A stretch of DNA of 64,000 bases from Coleophoma eucalyptorum (GCA_026120035.1 JALRME010000003.1:1426001-1490000), one strand, 5' to 3'. Shown: positions 50,558 to 61,734, counted from the stretch's first letter. Program-made: numbers and translations. Notes: a model not told the origin generated them from the sequence alone.

Positions 50558-51563
50558 CTATAATTTTGGCTTCGCTTTAGTGAACTCGACCTTATTCGTA
50601 CAAGTTCCCACGCCCTCCAAACCCACCTCAACTACATCCCCATCCTTCAACCACAATTGTGGTTTTCTACCCATGCCAACACCTTGCGGTGTTCCAGTAA
50701 AGATAAGATCACCAGGCAAGAGTGTGGTTCCCCTGCTCAAGAACGCAATGGTCTGCGCAACCCCAAATATCTGATCCTTCGTACTACTCTCTTGCACTGT
50801 CTTTCCGTTAAGCTTTGTTGTAATCTGCAACGCCTGGGGATCTTTGATCAGACTCGCTGACACGATTCCAGGTCCGTACGGCGCCCATCCATCAAACCCC
50901 TTGCCTAGCGACCATTGTCCACCACCGCGCTGGATCTGCCATTCTCGGTGCGACACGTCGTTGCCGACTGCGTAACCCATCACGTAGTCCAATGCAGACG
51001 ATTCGGGCACGTCTGCGCATGTCTTGCCAATTACTGCTACCAGCTCGCACTCGTAGTCCAGTCCAGTTCCTTCTTGTGCCATGGGGTGGATCGGGATGGC
51101 ATCGGTGGGGCCCGAGAGGGAGGTTATGGGCTTGTAGAATACGACGGGATATTTGGGGATGGCCATATTGGACTATTTTCAATAATGTTGTCAGTGCCCA
51201 GTCCTATTTCCATTTTCTACTATCCTCTTCTCCTTCAGCAGGTAATGAATGACGCACCTCTTTAGCATGTTGTTCGTAATTCAATCCCAAGCATCGAACT
51301 GTCTTGACATCTTCCAGAGCTAGCGGCGCAAGCAAGAGTCGAATATCCATGACTTGGTCTGTCACATCGTGTTTTCCGAAAACTGAACCCTCAATAACCT
51401 TGGCCTTTACGGCTTTGGCGATGTCTGTGACGCCGTGCGGTAGGATAGCATCGCCGTAGTATGTTCGTCCATCCTTGGCTAGGAATCGGACCAGACGCTG
51501 TGGGGTGTTAGCTGAAATGCATTTGAAGGAGAAAGGTGGGGTTTATACGCTGAATGTTGGCAT
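50558..51563 (-). CDS. FAH-family hydrolase/tautomerase, FAHD2-like
   Basis: Three exons (51549-51563, 51258-51497, 50558-51172) give 289 residues. The first coding exon is only five codons (MPTFS). An N-terminal domain (6-75: RLVRFLAKDGRTYYGDAILP and on) precedes the catalytic core: VRCLGLNYEQHAKE, VVFYKPITSLSGP, GTGLDYECELVAVIGK with the metal-binding Glu residues, GYAVGNDVSHREWQ, GPGIV, and PGDLIFTGTPQGVG. The N-terminal domain plus core matches the FAHD2-type layout rather than the shorter FAHD1. Family members hydrolyse acylpyruvates or act on oxaloacetate (decarboxylase or tautomerase activity); which one applies here cannot be read from sequence. No clear mitochondrial presequence is visible. 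It is divergent from SDHAF1. Confidence 0.88.
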
Positions 51564-51950
51564 TGTGCTGGTTTAGGTGAGGGTCTATACGAGTTAATTG
51601 ATGGAGGGGCGGGTGGTGATATCGATGGGTATGTAAAACAACTCGGAAGGACGCTCAGAATGGTTGAGAGATAAGGAAATTATGTGAGAATTCAAGAGGT
51701 CTTGTCAGGAAATGCCGCGATCGCATCCGCCCCGCCGGAGCTCTCATCCCCACGGTTGCTACCCCTGTCAATAGCTTTGGCCTCGGGTCAATTCCCACCA
51801 ATGCGAAGCTTCCTAGCGTCATCAGTTCTAATTTTCCCGGGTGCTGATGATTACTGGACTTCGCCGCCGCAGTCTCCTTTTCCTTCTCTTCCTCGCGGCT
51901 GTTCATTTGTATATAATATATTACCGCCATTCGACTGTTTGCGCGGAATC
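51564..51950. promoter_or_regulatory. Shared divergent promoter, FAH-family gene / SDHAF1
   Basis: 387 bases separate the two start codons. It includes an AT-rich run (TATAATATAT) at about 51911-51921, 30 bases before the SDHAF1 ATG. No other motif is assigned. Confidence 0.5.
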
Positions 51951-52306
51951 ATGGCGCGATTATCTGGTCTGCAGAGGGAAGTCCTCGCTCTATATCGTAC
52001 TTGTCTGAGAGAGAGCAGGAAGAAACCTACCGTATGTCCCATCCCTCTGTTTACTTCAAATCTGGGATACCAATTGGAAATTGTATATAGTCAACAAGAG
52101 AGCATTTTGAAGCTTTTGCCAGGTAGGTTTCGGACATGGTCCGGAGATGTCTGTCAATGCTGATTTGATCTTCGAAATCTAGGACCGAATTCGAGAAGAG
52201 TATCAGGCTGGATAAGAAGGACTTTGCTGCAATTGAATATCTCTTGCGTAAAGGCCAGAGGCAATTGGAGATGTATTCTAGTCCGGGAATCAAAGATATT
52301 CGATGA
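51951..52306 (+). CDS. SDH6: Succinate dehydrogenase assembly factor 1 (LYR protein)
   Basis: This LYR-motif protein helps insert iron-sulphur clusters into the Sdh2 subunit of complex II in the mitochondrial matrix. Three small exons (51951-52031, 52091-52122, 52183-52306) give 78 residues, the usual size. The N-terminus MARLSGLQREVLALYRTCLR carries the LYR tripeptide; then ESRKKPT, STREHFEAFARTEFEKSIRLDKKDF, and the conserved AIEYLLRKGQRQLEMYSSPG ending KDIR. The gene is easily missed because no exon is longer than 124 nt. Frames join exactly at both introns. It starts 387 bases from the divergent FAH-family gene. Confidence 0.93.
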
Positions 52307-52629
52307 TCAAAATAACACGAGCCTTCATCACGCGTGTGAGAAGCTTACGAAGTACCAATGGCTGGTGCACCGCGAATTTCCACCTGGAGTTTTGTCATAT
52401 GTGGACCACAAGGACGAACTGCCCCGGACGTAGGTTCGTTAGGTGGTAGTGATGAATACAGACGGGGAAAGGAGCAACACAATGGCCCGGTCCGGCACAG
52501 TAGCAGCTTCCGAATGAAGCATGACAGGAGTATGGGAGTCACTTCGAACGACTACTCAAAAATTCTTTACAGCACATCTACACCTAACCTAAGATATGCA
52601 TCCCTAGACCTCTCTGCATACACTTTATA
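52307..52629. other. Intergenic region SDHAF1 / collagen-like gene
   Basis: A 90-codon ORF starts at 52358 and its stop overlaps the downstream ATG as TAATG at 52628-52632. No motif is seen; it may be an upstream ORF of the next gene or chance. Confidence 0.45.
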
Positions 52630-54840
52630 ATGCCCAGCTTGAACATAAACTGGAGAGGCTGTCCACATCACCTACCCCGAGTCGGAGTTGCCTCGCCACA
52701 GCACGCATCCTTCCACAACACCGCATCTCATATCGCTGCTCAGAACGTGTTCAAGCAACCATTAACCGCATCACTGGAGCAGATAAGAAAGAAGCAACGC
52801 CAAAAGGTCCGGCGGAGACGAGATCGAACCTCGCGGAGCTCTGCCAACGCCCTTCGAGCCGAACTCATTGCCGTTCAAGCACTTCGTCGAGAATTGCAAG
52901 CATTGAGTTGGGACCAGCTGAGAGCTATGCGTTCTAGGGCAGAATCCATCGATTCTAAAGACACTATTCATACTGTCATCGATTGGTCCAGTGACAATAA
53001 AGATATGAAAAAGGACAGAAACCATACTGGTATGAAACCAGGAACAACGCAAAGAAATATTTACTCTGTGAGGCACGCTGCTAAGGCGTCAACAAAAGCC
53101 GCCGCCAAGGACAAGGGATATCTCAGAGTAATTCCGGAAGGCCCAAAAGAGGGGGAGCATGTTTACGCAGGCCCTGCTGATACTATCAACAGACTTCAGA
53201 CAAGTACTACTGCTTCAGCTTTGGATCGGCAAAGACGTTATGATTCTAGAATTCCAATTAAAAAGCCTTCGGTTACCAAAAGGAACACAGCATCGATCTA
53301 CTTGCCAGGCTCGTACTCTCGTCATATGAGCACAGCATCACGAGCCGTTGGACATTCAAATACCGCTGAGAAAGCGTCCGAAATTATTGAAATTGAGTCG
53401 GTTAATGCAGAAAGTCATCCTGCAGAAAGTCATCCGAAGGAAGAGAAAAAGAGGTTGTGTCGTTATGTGAAGGAATTGGAGCTCTACATTCAAGCCACCC
53501 GAGCTCTTCCTGGTGGTAGACTTGTCCCATCGTCCACAATCACCCCATCTGGTGCAGTTTCGATACATACTATCCAGGCTTTGAAGCCTTACGAGGAGCA
53601 ATTCCGTGCAGCTGGATTTGCCATAACTTCAGCGGATCAACGTAGGAAAGCAGTGCTCAATCATAGACCATCTCATCCTCTGCCTCCGCCAACACCACCC
53701 AAAGACGATAAGTGGGGTCAGAGGCCTGAGATAGCGAGTTTTTATTTAGATGACAAGCAGGACCCCAATCTTATCAAATATGAATCTTTGACAACGAGCA
53801 TGACAGACGGTGCAGCCGACGAGAACCGCGAAGAAACATCCCAACGAGCTACGACGAAAAAGTCGCTTCCTTGGCTGAAAAAGCAGTATAATTCACCAGA
53901 CATGTCTCCGGAAACCAATTCTCAGCATGGTGTACGTAGATCCGACTCCGATGTCTCTTTCTCTCCATCATCGACAGTGATTGACTTTTCGGGAGAGCCA
54001 GGCCCTCGAGCTCATGCTCGAACGCCCCCGCCACCAGCAACCTTGGACGAAGATAAAGTTAAAAAACTTGTGATTGAGGGCATTGCTGAGTCTGTGAAAC
54101 GGAATCAAGCTATTCCTGTGTCTAAGCTCGCGAGAGGACGGATTGGTTCTGCTGCAAGATCTAAATCCCAGCCACAGATCAATAGGCAGAAGAAGCTATA
54201 TAAAAAATCGATCCCGATCCATACTGAGCCGGGTCGGTTTCGACAAGAATGTTTGCTTGCATCCACGAAGCGGGAGTTGGCAAGATCATCTGGCTCATCT
54301 GACTTGGATTGGATTGATGACTTTGAAGTTGACGCATATAACAACCTGGACATCATTCGGGGACTTCACATGGTGACAGCCGCCGCTTGCGAGAAAGGAG
54401 TCAACGAGAAGATTGAACGTGTTACCGGCATCAGCCTCAGAAAGTTTTTAGCAGAAGTGAGTTTTATGGATGGCATCCAAACAGCAGGGCAAGTTCAGGC
54501 GGAGAAAAGAACTATAGATTTGGGAGTACTTCGAGAGCAAGGAGTACAAGGCGAGCCAGGTGAACGTGGACCTAGGGGTTTGGAAGGACCAATAGGCCCA
54601 AGAGGGGAACCAGGTGTCCCTGGCCCAAGAGGTCTGCAGGGCGAAAGAGGCCAACGTGGTGCGGATGGATGTGATAGCGTCATATACATCGTTGATAAGC
54701 GTCACAAACATCGCAGGCGGGTCAGCTCCACACCTAGGCCTCCTGCTCCCTTCCACGCCGAAGGAAGATTTACTCCAAGATTTCGACCATACCGTCGGCA
54801 ATCTTTACATCGTCTGGTGTACGATATTGGCAAGGCTTAG
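52630..54840 (+). CDS. Uncharacterised protein with a collagen-like Gly-X-Y segment
   Basis: This is a single-exon ORF of 736 residues. The N-terminus (MPSLNINWRGCPHHL) is not a clear signal peptide. Residues 40-75 are very basic (KKQRQKVRRRRDRTSRSS), possibly nuclear targeting. The middle is long, charged and low-complexity with Ser/Pro-rich stretches. Near 525-640 is a more ordered block: LDWIDDFEVDAYNNLDIIRGLHMVTAAACEKGVNEK, EVSFMDGIQ. Residues 638-682 are fifteen perfect Gly-X-Y triplets (54541-54675) such as GEP-GER-GPR and GEP-GVP-GPR, followed by GCDSVIYIVDKRHKHRRR and a basic tail. Collagen-like repeats are rare in fungi. Function unknown; without a secretion signal a surface role is doubtful. 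Confidence 0.8.
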   Translation: MPSLNINWRGCPHHLPRVGVASPQHASFHNTASHIAAQNVFKQPLTASLEQIRKKQRQKVRRRRDRTSRSSANALRAELIAVQALRRELQALSWDQLRAMRSRAESIDSKDTIHTVIDWSSDNKDMKKDRNHTGMKPGTTQRNIYSVRHAAKASTKAAAKDKGYLRVIPEGPKEGEHVYAGPADTINRLQTSTTASALDRQRRYDSRIPIKKPSVTKRNTASIYLPGSYSRHMSTASRAVGHSNTAEKASEIIEIESVNAESHPAESHPKEEKKRLCRYVKELELYIQATRALPGGRLVPSSTITPSGAVSIHTIQALKPYEEQFRAAGFAITSADQRRKAVLNHRPSHPLPPPTPPKDDKWGQRPEIASFYLDDKQDPNLIKYESLTTSMTDGAADENREETSQRATTKKSLPWLKKQYNSPDMSPETNSQHGVRRSDSDVSFSPSSTVIDFSGEPGPRAHARTPPPPATLDEDKVKKLVIEGIAESVKRNQAIPVSKLARGRIGSAARSKSQPQINRQKKLYKKSIPIHTEPGRFRQECLLASTKRELARSSGSSDLDWIDDFEVDAYNNLDIIRGLHMVTAAACEKGVNEKIERVTGISLRKFLAEVSFMDGIQTAGQVQAEKRTIDLGVLREQGVQGEPGERGPRGLEGPIGPRGEPGVPGPRGLQGERGQRGADGCDSVIYIVDKRHKHRRRVSSTPRPPAPFHAEGRFTPRFRPYRRQSLHRLVYDIGKA

Positions 54841-55234
54841 ATAGTTTGACCAGAAGCAAGCAATTGCATAAAATGGAGAGTAGAGTTGGAAAAACAACCG
54901 ACTCTAGTAGTTCATACAGTTCTAGTGATCATGGCTCTACATTGAAGGCTACTCGATGAAACTGCTATCGTGACTAAGGACTGCCTCTATAATTCAAGCA
55001 CAGCAGATACTTTGCAACTGCTTATAACATGTCTGCCTTCTTTACCAGACAGTCTGTTGGTACTCCCATTGAGGGAGGGGCTCTGAGACTATTGTGTTCC
55101 GTCGCTTAACTTTCTTCGTCGTCTCTTGGCAGGATCTTGAGCTAAGATAGATATTATCTGGTAAGACTTTGTTGCAGCAGATATTGTTCTTCTTCTCCTT
55201 TTGTCAGCGAACAATGATACAGGATCGGTGCCAC
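54841..55234. other. Convergent intergenic region
   Basis: It holds the 3' ends of the collagen-like and transporter genes. No coding signal. Confidence 0.55.
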
Positions 55235-56898
55235 CTAATATTTCTCTGGCACACGTAAAGCATCCACGACAGCTTCGCCATCTATGCCACCCTGTTCACC
55301 TCTCCCCTCCCCTTCTTCTATCTCTCGCCCAAGTTTTCCGCTTTTCAATCCTTCCTTCTCGAGGTAAGCAATCACACCTGCAAGCGGGATAATCAGCGTT
55401 CCTGTCACTAAACTCGCTATATAGCCGTTCCTGTAATTCGGCGCATCGGTTACCGGATAGAAGATGATGGGCCACCAACTTTGAGGTGGATATATCAGTA
55501 TAAAATTTGTGAGCTTGCAACAAGAAGAGAAATATAAAGGGTAGGGGAGGGGGCTGTAAGAAAGAAAAAAAGAAGGCGCAACGTACGTAACCCAAGCAAA
55601 ATCCCACGAATTCATGAACCCCGTTGTTAGCGCTCGTAGCTGAAAATCATGCGCCGTTACATCTGCCATCCATGAGTACCAGAGCGCCTGCGGCGCATAC
55701 GTCGTGCCCAGTAGATAAAACGCAAAGAAGTGCCCCGCGTCTCTACTTGGGTTGGAAATTAGGATTGCACTGCCCACTACGAAGGTTAAGCCGACGACGA
55801 GCGAGCACTGCCATCGTGATTGGATCTTGTCTGAGATTACGGAGTAGAGAACCGTGCCCGCGATGGCTGTTGCGTAGACGGCAGTAGGGTAGTTGTTTTG
55901 CTGGCCTGTTGTGTAGCCTCGGGATAAGAGCCAGAGTTGGAAGACGTTGTTGAGGAGCATTTGGATGGCCAGGGAGTAGACTACGTGGGTTGGGACGTTA
56001 GTGTCTTATTGCTCAGAGGATGGGGAGTGATATACACACGCATGAAAATTGTGGGCAAGAGCCAGAATTGCCATGATAGGAGCACGCGCTTGAAGACCGT
56101 CTTGTCCCAGGTGTGTTTCTTAGGCTGACCAAGTCGGTGGTAAGCGTGCTCTCTCTCTTCTTGTGTTAAATACCACGCATTCTGATGTGAAGGCATATCA
56201 GGTATGAAGACCCAACCTATCGCTTAAATTCAGCCATGGAGTTCAAGAATTTTAGTTATTCGACGACTTGACTGACCGAAGATAGCGGTAGGAATTGTAA
56301 TAACCGACACGATGATAAAAATCCATCGCCAAGCAGGCAAGCCCTGTTTCCCACTCAGATCCGTCAACAAGCCTGCCTGGATCCAGCCACCGGCCATGCT
56401 ACCTATATGACCAAAGCAGCAAAACACCGCTGCTCTCGTACCCAATTCGGATTTCTTGTACCAGGACCCATAGATAAATTGTGCACCGACGTAAGCAATG
56501 GCACAAAAGCCACCCTCGAATCCATTGAGCAGGATGATCTGCCATACATGCTGCATCTTGAATGTAATAAGCGTCAGGACGCTCCATGTGATATTTACAG
56601 ACACGAAGACATATTTGGGCGGTAAGACGGTGAGAAGTGATGTCCCAGGCATTTGACAGATGGCGTATACAACGAGGTAGGCGGTCGAGAGGTAGTTGTA
56701 GTCCTTGCCCTTGAAGCCGATGTCCTCCTTCATACCGCTGATGTAGGCGGATCCATAACTTGCTCGGCTGAGTCCAAATAAAAACCAGATTATGGAGAAG
56801 TAGGGCAGGATGGTGAGATCTAGCTTGCTTAACAGTGCGGCATCTTTTGAATCTGAACCCCAGATAAAGGCTCTGAACCTCTTGAGGCGTGTACCCAT
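55235..56898 (-). CDS. MFS transporter, Dal5-like anion:cation symporter family
   Basis: Four exons (56277-56898, 56040-56216, 55587-55980, 55235-55478) give 478 residues, near the family norm. The start MGTRLKRFRAFIWGSDSKDAALLSKLDLTILPYFSIIWFLFGLSR is typical of the allantoate permease family: a short cytoplasmic arm, then LDxxILP and transmembrane 1. Later marks are GMKEDIGFKGKDYNYLSTAYLVVYAICQMP, GFEGGFCAIAYVGAQFIYGSWYKKSE, LPAWRWIFII and LLPTIFMLYSLAIQML, and the C-terminal half has the remaining helices. The tail is Gly/Glu-rich. Substrates in this family are organic anions such as allantoate, ureidosuccinate, nicotinate or pantothenate; the substrate here is not predictable. The second donor is GTGTGT, chosen because it restores the conserved IFMLYSL junction. 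Confidence 0.88.
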
Positions 56899-58107
56899 GA
56901 CAATAATGGTGGACTTAGTTTCCAGAGACCAGAGAGGTTGCAGTACAGAGATAGTTAGATAGACTTATCGTCTATCGCTTTCTTATCACTCCCGAATTCA
57001 GACTGAAGGATGATGATACCTAAATTGCACAATTGAGGAGTTGTAATTGCAAGGCAGGTCGATCGCCTAAGAGCTGCTTCATGCGGAGACTTGCATACTA
57101 TGGTGTGATGCACCTCGGCCTGTACCTCTTGTAACTTCAATCTCAAGGATTGGGTCACGCAATGTAAGCAGGAAATTAGATGGATTTATGTACATATTAA
57201 TACAGGATCAGATTAATAAGACTCCACGGGGTTCCAAATGTAAGGAAGCCTCCAAAAGGGATTTCTCTTGTACATGCATGAATTTTCGCATAGTTTGTCC
57301 GAAAGAGAGCCCTTGCAGTTACCCCAATCTCTATAAACCATGATGGGTTTTCCTCATTCGAATATGACAGCTCCAAGAGCATTGTTCTTGAAGACGAGAG
57401 ACCTGACATCTGTTAGTCAGTTTATAAACGCGTTCTATGAGAGTGCCTTTGCTGGTACATATATTAAAAATATTGGAGACAGAGTAAGCTTTAAAGCATG
57501 TAAATCTCATCATTCTATCACTTCCCACCCGGTTGGTAAAAAGTATGGCATTTTCCGAACGGACCTGTAGCATCTTAAATCGTTGTAGTGCCTCTTCGCC
57601 CGAAGGACTCGCAATGTAGGATTTTCCAGACTTAGCATTTTAAATCAATTCTTCTAAGACTCGAAAAAACATTGTTTAAAAAAGAGCCCAATCAAATATT
57701 TATCATAGAACTTGAATGTGGGAAGAGAGAGGAGAGTTATGAAGAACGCAGTTGCGAATGGGTCGGCGAATCAGAGCCGATAAAACCAGTCCCTCTAAAT
57801 GGTGTTCATCTTTGGGATTCCTGCAAGTCGGTGAAAATTGCTTTTGTGAAAGGACTTCTTTGCGTAAAACTGAAATCTGTTCCTATCAAAAATTTGACCT
57901 GACTCAAAAGAAAAACGACATCAAAATATTGGTCGGTACGACGTTCTCTTCCCTAGACTCCAATCGATCTCGTGTCGTGCTACCCCAGAGTCCTTAGATC
58001 AAGATCCAGCCGGCCCGATCACGCAAGCGCAGCCTTGCCCCACCAGAAATTCCGTATAAAAACTTCCTCAGCCTCGTCATCAACCATCATCTACGACTTT
58101 CTTCAGA
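56899..58107. other. Divergent intergenic region, transporter / homocysteine methyltransferase
   Basis: It holds both promoters. Small ORFs at 57340-57902 have no motif. A CCGTATAAAAACTTCC TATA-like stretch lies at about 58048-58064, some 45 bases before the methyltransferase ATG. Confidence 0.5.
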
Positions 58108-59183
58108 ATGGCCTCTCAAAAGACACCGATTCTCCTGCTTGATGGTGGTCTCGGTACCACGCTTGCAGACCAGCACGGTTGTGTATTTGACGCAAGCACA
58201 CCACTCTGGTCCTCATCTCTGCTCCTCAAGTCTCCCGAGACCCTCTTGAACTGCCAGAGCGATTTCGCTGCCGCAGGTGCAGATATAATCCTTACCGATA
58301 CCTACCAGGCATCTTTCAAGGGATTTACACGTGAAGGCTCATCGTCACTGGAGCAGAGTAAGGAGTACATGAAAAGTGCAATCAAAATTGCAGGCCAAGC
58401 ATTCGAAAAGGCCGGTAGAGAAAATGGAAAGATTGCGCTGAGCTTGGGTGCTTATGGAGCCACGATGACACCGGGCCAGGAGTATAGTGGAAAATACGAT
58501 GAAGAACGCCTGAATGTGGAAGGATTGAAGAAGTGGCATAAAGAAAGAATTGAGGTTTTTTCAGAAGACGCCAGCTGCTGGGAGAAGATCCATATGGTTG
58601 CGTTTGAGACCTTGCCTATGCTCCCAGAGGTCGTTGCGGTTCGAGAGGTTATGGAGGGGGTTGGAAAGCCATTCTGGATTACTTGCGTCTTCCCTGGAGG
58701 AGGTGTTGAATTGCCTGATGGCAGTGCAATAAAGGATGTAGTAAAGGCCATGCTAGGAGGCTCCGGTTCAGATAAACCAATGGGCATTGGCATGAATTGC
58801 ACAAAGATTGGGAAACTGGATGCTCTTATCTCAGGGTTTGAGATTGCTATCAAGGAATTGGTCACGGATGGAGAGGTAACAGAATGGCCTGCCTTAGTGC
58901 TCTATCCAGACGGAACAAACGGAGAAGTTTATAATACTACCACACAAGAATGGGAACTTAATGATCCGAACGGACGAAATGATGTGGGTTTTCTTTCTTT
59001 GTACTTAAGGAATCAAAAGAATATGCTAATGTTAAATAGGCGCCCTGGGAAGAGAGGATTTTTGATATTGTCAGTAAGGTCGAGCAGAGGGGGCTGTGGT
59101 CCTCCATTATTGTCGGTGGCTGTTGCAAGACAACGCCAAATGATATTGGAAAATTACGAAAGAAAATCGACCAACACTGGTAA
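58108..59183 (+). CDS. Homocysteine S-methyltransferase
   Basis: This zinc enzyme methylates homocysteine to methionine using S-methylmethionine or S-adenosylmethionine; yeast homologues are Mht1 and Sam4. Two exons (58108-58983, 59040-59183) give 339 residues. The barrel starts PILLLDGGLGTTLADQHG; then DIILTDTYQASFKGF, SLGAYGATMTPGQEYSGKY, HMVAFETLPMLPEV, and the zinc ligands Cys231 in IGMNCTKI and Cys320-Cys321 in IIVGGCCKTTP. The last two ligands come from exon 2, after a 56-bp intron with donor GTGGGT. Unspliced, the frame stays open for many codons but loses both cysteines, so the long unspliced ORF (to 59304) is not the real product. Confidence 0.92.
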
Positions 59184-59561
59184 ATGTCAGCGATATTCGG
59201 AAAGTTTTGCGAAAGAGTCAAAACGACTGGAACCAGCCACTTTCCCCTACATATTGGTTATATGTCCAAGGTGTCTAGTGGGTTCTTCTGGCATGTGGGC
59301 ATGAGACTTGATAAGTCTGTTCTCCAATTATTTTCCTAGCTATACCGACTCTCCGTCTGACTTGGGTTTCATAGATCCGACCTTGATGATTATCACATAT
59401 AACGTATAGCACGGCGAGCCTATGGCAGTACCTCTTTGATTGGATATCTAAACTATGAAAGCACTCACTAAATTCCTCCCTCGACCCATATAACGCCGAA
59501 ATTATCAAATACCCCATTGCAACAAGATTACTGTTCGACCTTTGACCTCCCAATCCTCCTC
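59184..59561. other. Convergent intergenic region
   Basis: It holds the 3' ends of the methyltransferase and J-protein genes. No coding signal. Confidence 0.55.
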
Positions 59562-60356
59562 TTATGAACCAACAGCGTGAGCAAAGACTTTGCTCGCTAG
59601 TTGACTCAACAGCCTAGCTTTGTCTGATTGTGGGAGTTCCTGGAAGACAGAATACACCGATTTTCCTTTGGCATCTCTAATGCTTCCTAGCCTATTTCCA
59701 GCCACAGCACCTGCAAGCATACCAGGGAAGTTTGCAACAATAAATCCCATAGCACCACCACTCAAGCCCCCCACGACACTCCAGAACTTGCCCGTAGGCG
59801 TGCCGCCATTTTCAGCCATGCCCTCTTCCCTCAGCATCTCCTCGAATACATCCCCGAACTGCTCGTTCTCAAATTTTTGCTCCTCTTCGGGATTCTTGGC
59901 CTTGAAACCAAAACTGGACCATGGGAAGGAGGATCCTGCGCCGGCGGCAGCGGGGTCGGGTATTTCCTCGTCCGAGTCAAAAGCTGTCGAAGCGGTTGAG
60001 GCTCCAGAACCGAACCCGTGATATTGACGTGCGGAATCGTAGTCGCGACGACGTGATGGGTCGGACAGAGTGTAGTACGCATCGTTGATCTTTTGAAACT
60101 TCTTGGTTCTCTCAGGACGTTCTGGTGAGTCGGCGGGTACACGATCAGGGTGGGTTTTCAGAGCGGCTCTAGTATAACGTTAGTATCAGAAGTGATGGTT
60201 TTCAGGTGAGGATTCACTTCTTGTAGGCATCTCTGATTTGTTGCTGAGTTGCGCTGGATGCAATGCCCAGAATAGCATCTGGAGGGGTAGTCAGTAAGGG
60301 TCCGATAAGATAGAAGACTTTCACTCACAGTAATCTGAAGGGAGTCCGCGAGACAT
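59562..60356 (-). CDS. J-domain (DnaJ/Hsp40) protein with C-terminal Gly-rich hydrophobic region
   Basis: Three exons (60329-60356, 60218-60278, 59562-60168) give 231 residues. The J domain is at the extreme N-terminus: MSRGLPSDYYAILGI, QQIRDAYKKAALKTHPDRVP with the HPD motif at residues 36-38, and FQKINDAYYTLSDPSRRRDYDS. It should stimulate an Hsp70 ATPase. There is no zinc-finger domain, so it is a class C J protein. An acidic Ser/Ala/Pro linker leads to FEEMLREEGMAE, then a Gly/Ala-rich, moderately hydrophobic stretch (about 155-195: GGLSGGAMGFIVANFPGMLAGAVAGNRLG) that could touch membrane. The C-terminus is short (LASKVFAHAVGS). The client and location are unknown. Confidence 0.9.
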
Positions 60357-61734
60357 GACGGCGTAATCTTCTGGACAAGGGCTTTGAGAAGTGAGCGACG
60401 AGTGGGTGAAAAGTACCGGAATGAGGTTCGGCAAGCAGAAAGTGCACAAGAATAGGAAGTGAGTATGTGTATGTAGTATTGAAGCTGTCTCGAATTCTCA
60501 AGCCGAATAAGCTACGTCACTTTGAGTGGCGCGAGCACTGCGTCCCAAGGAGAGATGTGGCTGTTAGTCACGTGATTCACGACCTTCAATTCCAGGACCC
60601 AGTTCTGTCTACTCGTATAATCCTCGTCTCCGTCTTTCCTCAGTGAATTCTTACCAGATTTCAGCACTATCAGGTAACGGAGCAGGAATGGATAAGAGTC
60701 ATGCTGCGATATTGAAAGATCGACAGACAACAGCTGTCCACGTCAAGAATGCAACCTGCACCAAATCAATAGACAATAATGAAGAGTTTGGGGACCTTGC
60801 AGAGTTATAGAGTCTAGACTTGGTTTTTGGATGGCATCCTTGACCTCTGGACCATCTCACTGACAGTACCCAGAGGAATCCACGTGAAAGACGAAGCTTG
60901 ACCCCACAGTTGCGGCTGCTGCCAGAGGCGTGTTGGGATTGAGCTGTCTGTCGCGCTCCAAGCGACTGAGCGACAGTGCGACAGTGTAAGGAAGAGAGGG
61001 CCGGGGATGAGGACGAGGCCGCTAGACCACATCGCACATCGAAGCTTCCTTGTACCCATCTCCACCTTCATTCTGGCACTCTGCATCCAGAAACCCCAGC
61101 CACCCAGTTATCGTCTTCCAAATTCCCTTTTTTTTTACCACCGAGTGGTCCCTTCCCAGGTGCTCCTTCTTGTACCTGAACTGAGCACACCTTCACCGCT
61201 ATTGTCTGCGACCCTCTCTCCCACAGGTTCCCCTCCATATCCCTTCATCTTCTCCCTTCTCTCCACCCTTGGGCCTCACTGCAGCGAACTGCAACTGTGC
61301 ACCTTTGCTGCACAACACCAGGCCTTGGAGCTCTCCACCACTGCCTATCCTATCGGCACTCGTTCCTAGAAGCCATTGCGCAACCTCTGTGCTAGATCTG
61401 GCGTACGTACAGCGGAGGAACAGAGGCTTCTGGGATCAATATACATACATCAACCCGATTTTCACACGTACAACATATTAGTTAACCCATCCGTCCATTC
61501 GGGGAAAAGAAAAAGCAAATCATTGCATATCACTCATCCAACCCGCAAGGAGGCAAAGCAAAGCATTGCTGGGTAGCACGGTTCACAGAGAGCCAGCCTA
61601 GCTAGCTATCAATCGAGAATCTAAAAAGCACAGAGCACACGCAAAGTCAACCACATTCATCGCAACCATTCAATTTAAGTCAATCAAGGACCTGTTTGAA
61701 AGTTTGCTAGACCGGACAAAGCTCTTGTGCCACG
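60357..61734. other. Divergent intergenic region, J protein / small membrane protein
   Basis: It holds both promoters and a long pyrimidine-rich leader (about 61050-61480) for the right-hand gene. An 8-bp TCACGTGA palindrome lies at 60568-60575, 212 bases from the J-protein start. Several ORFs of up to 120 codons lack motifs. Confidence 0.5.

Noticed and set aside
59040..59304. Long read-through C-terminus of homocysteine methyltransferase
   Set aside because: It arises from not splicing the last intron; splicing restores the GGCC zinc motif and a normal family end.
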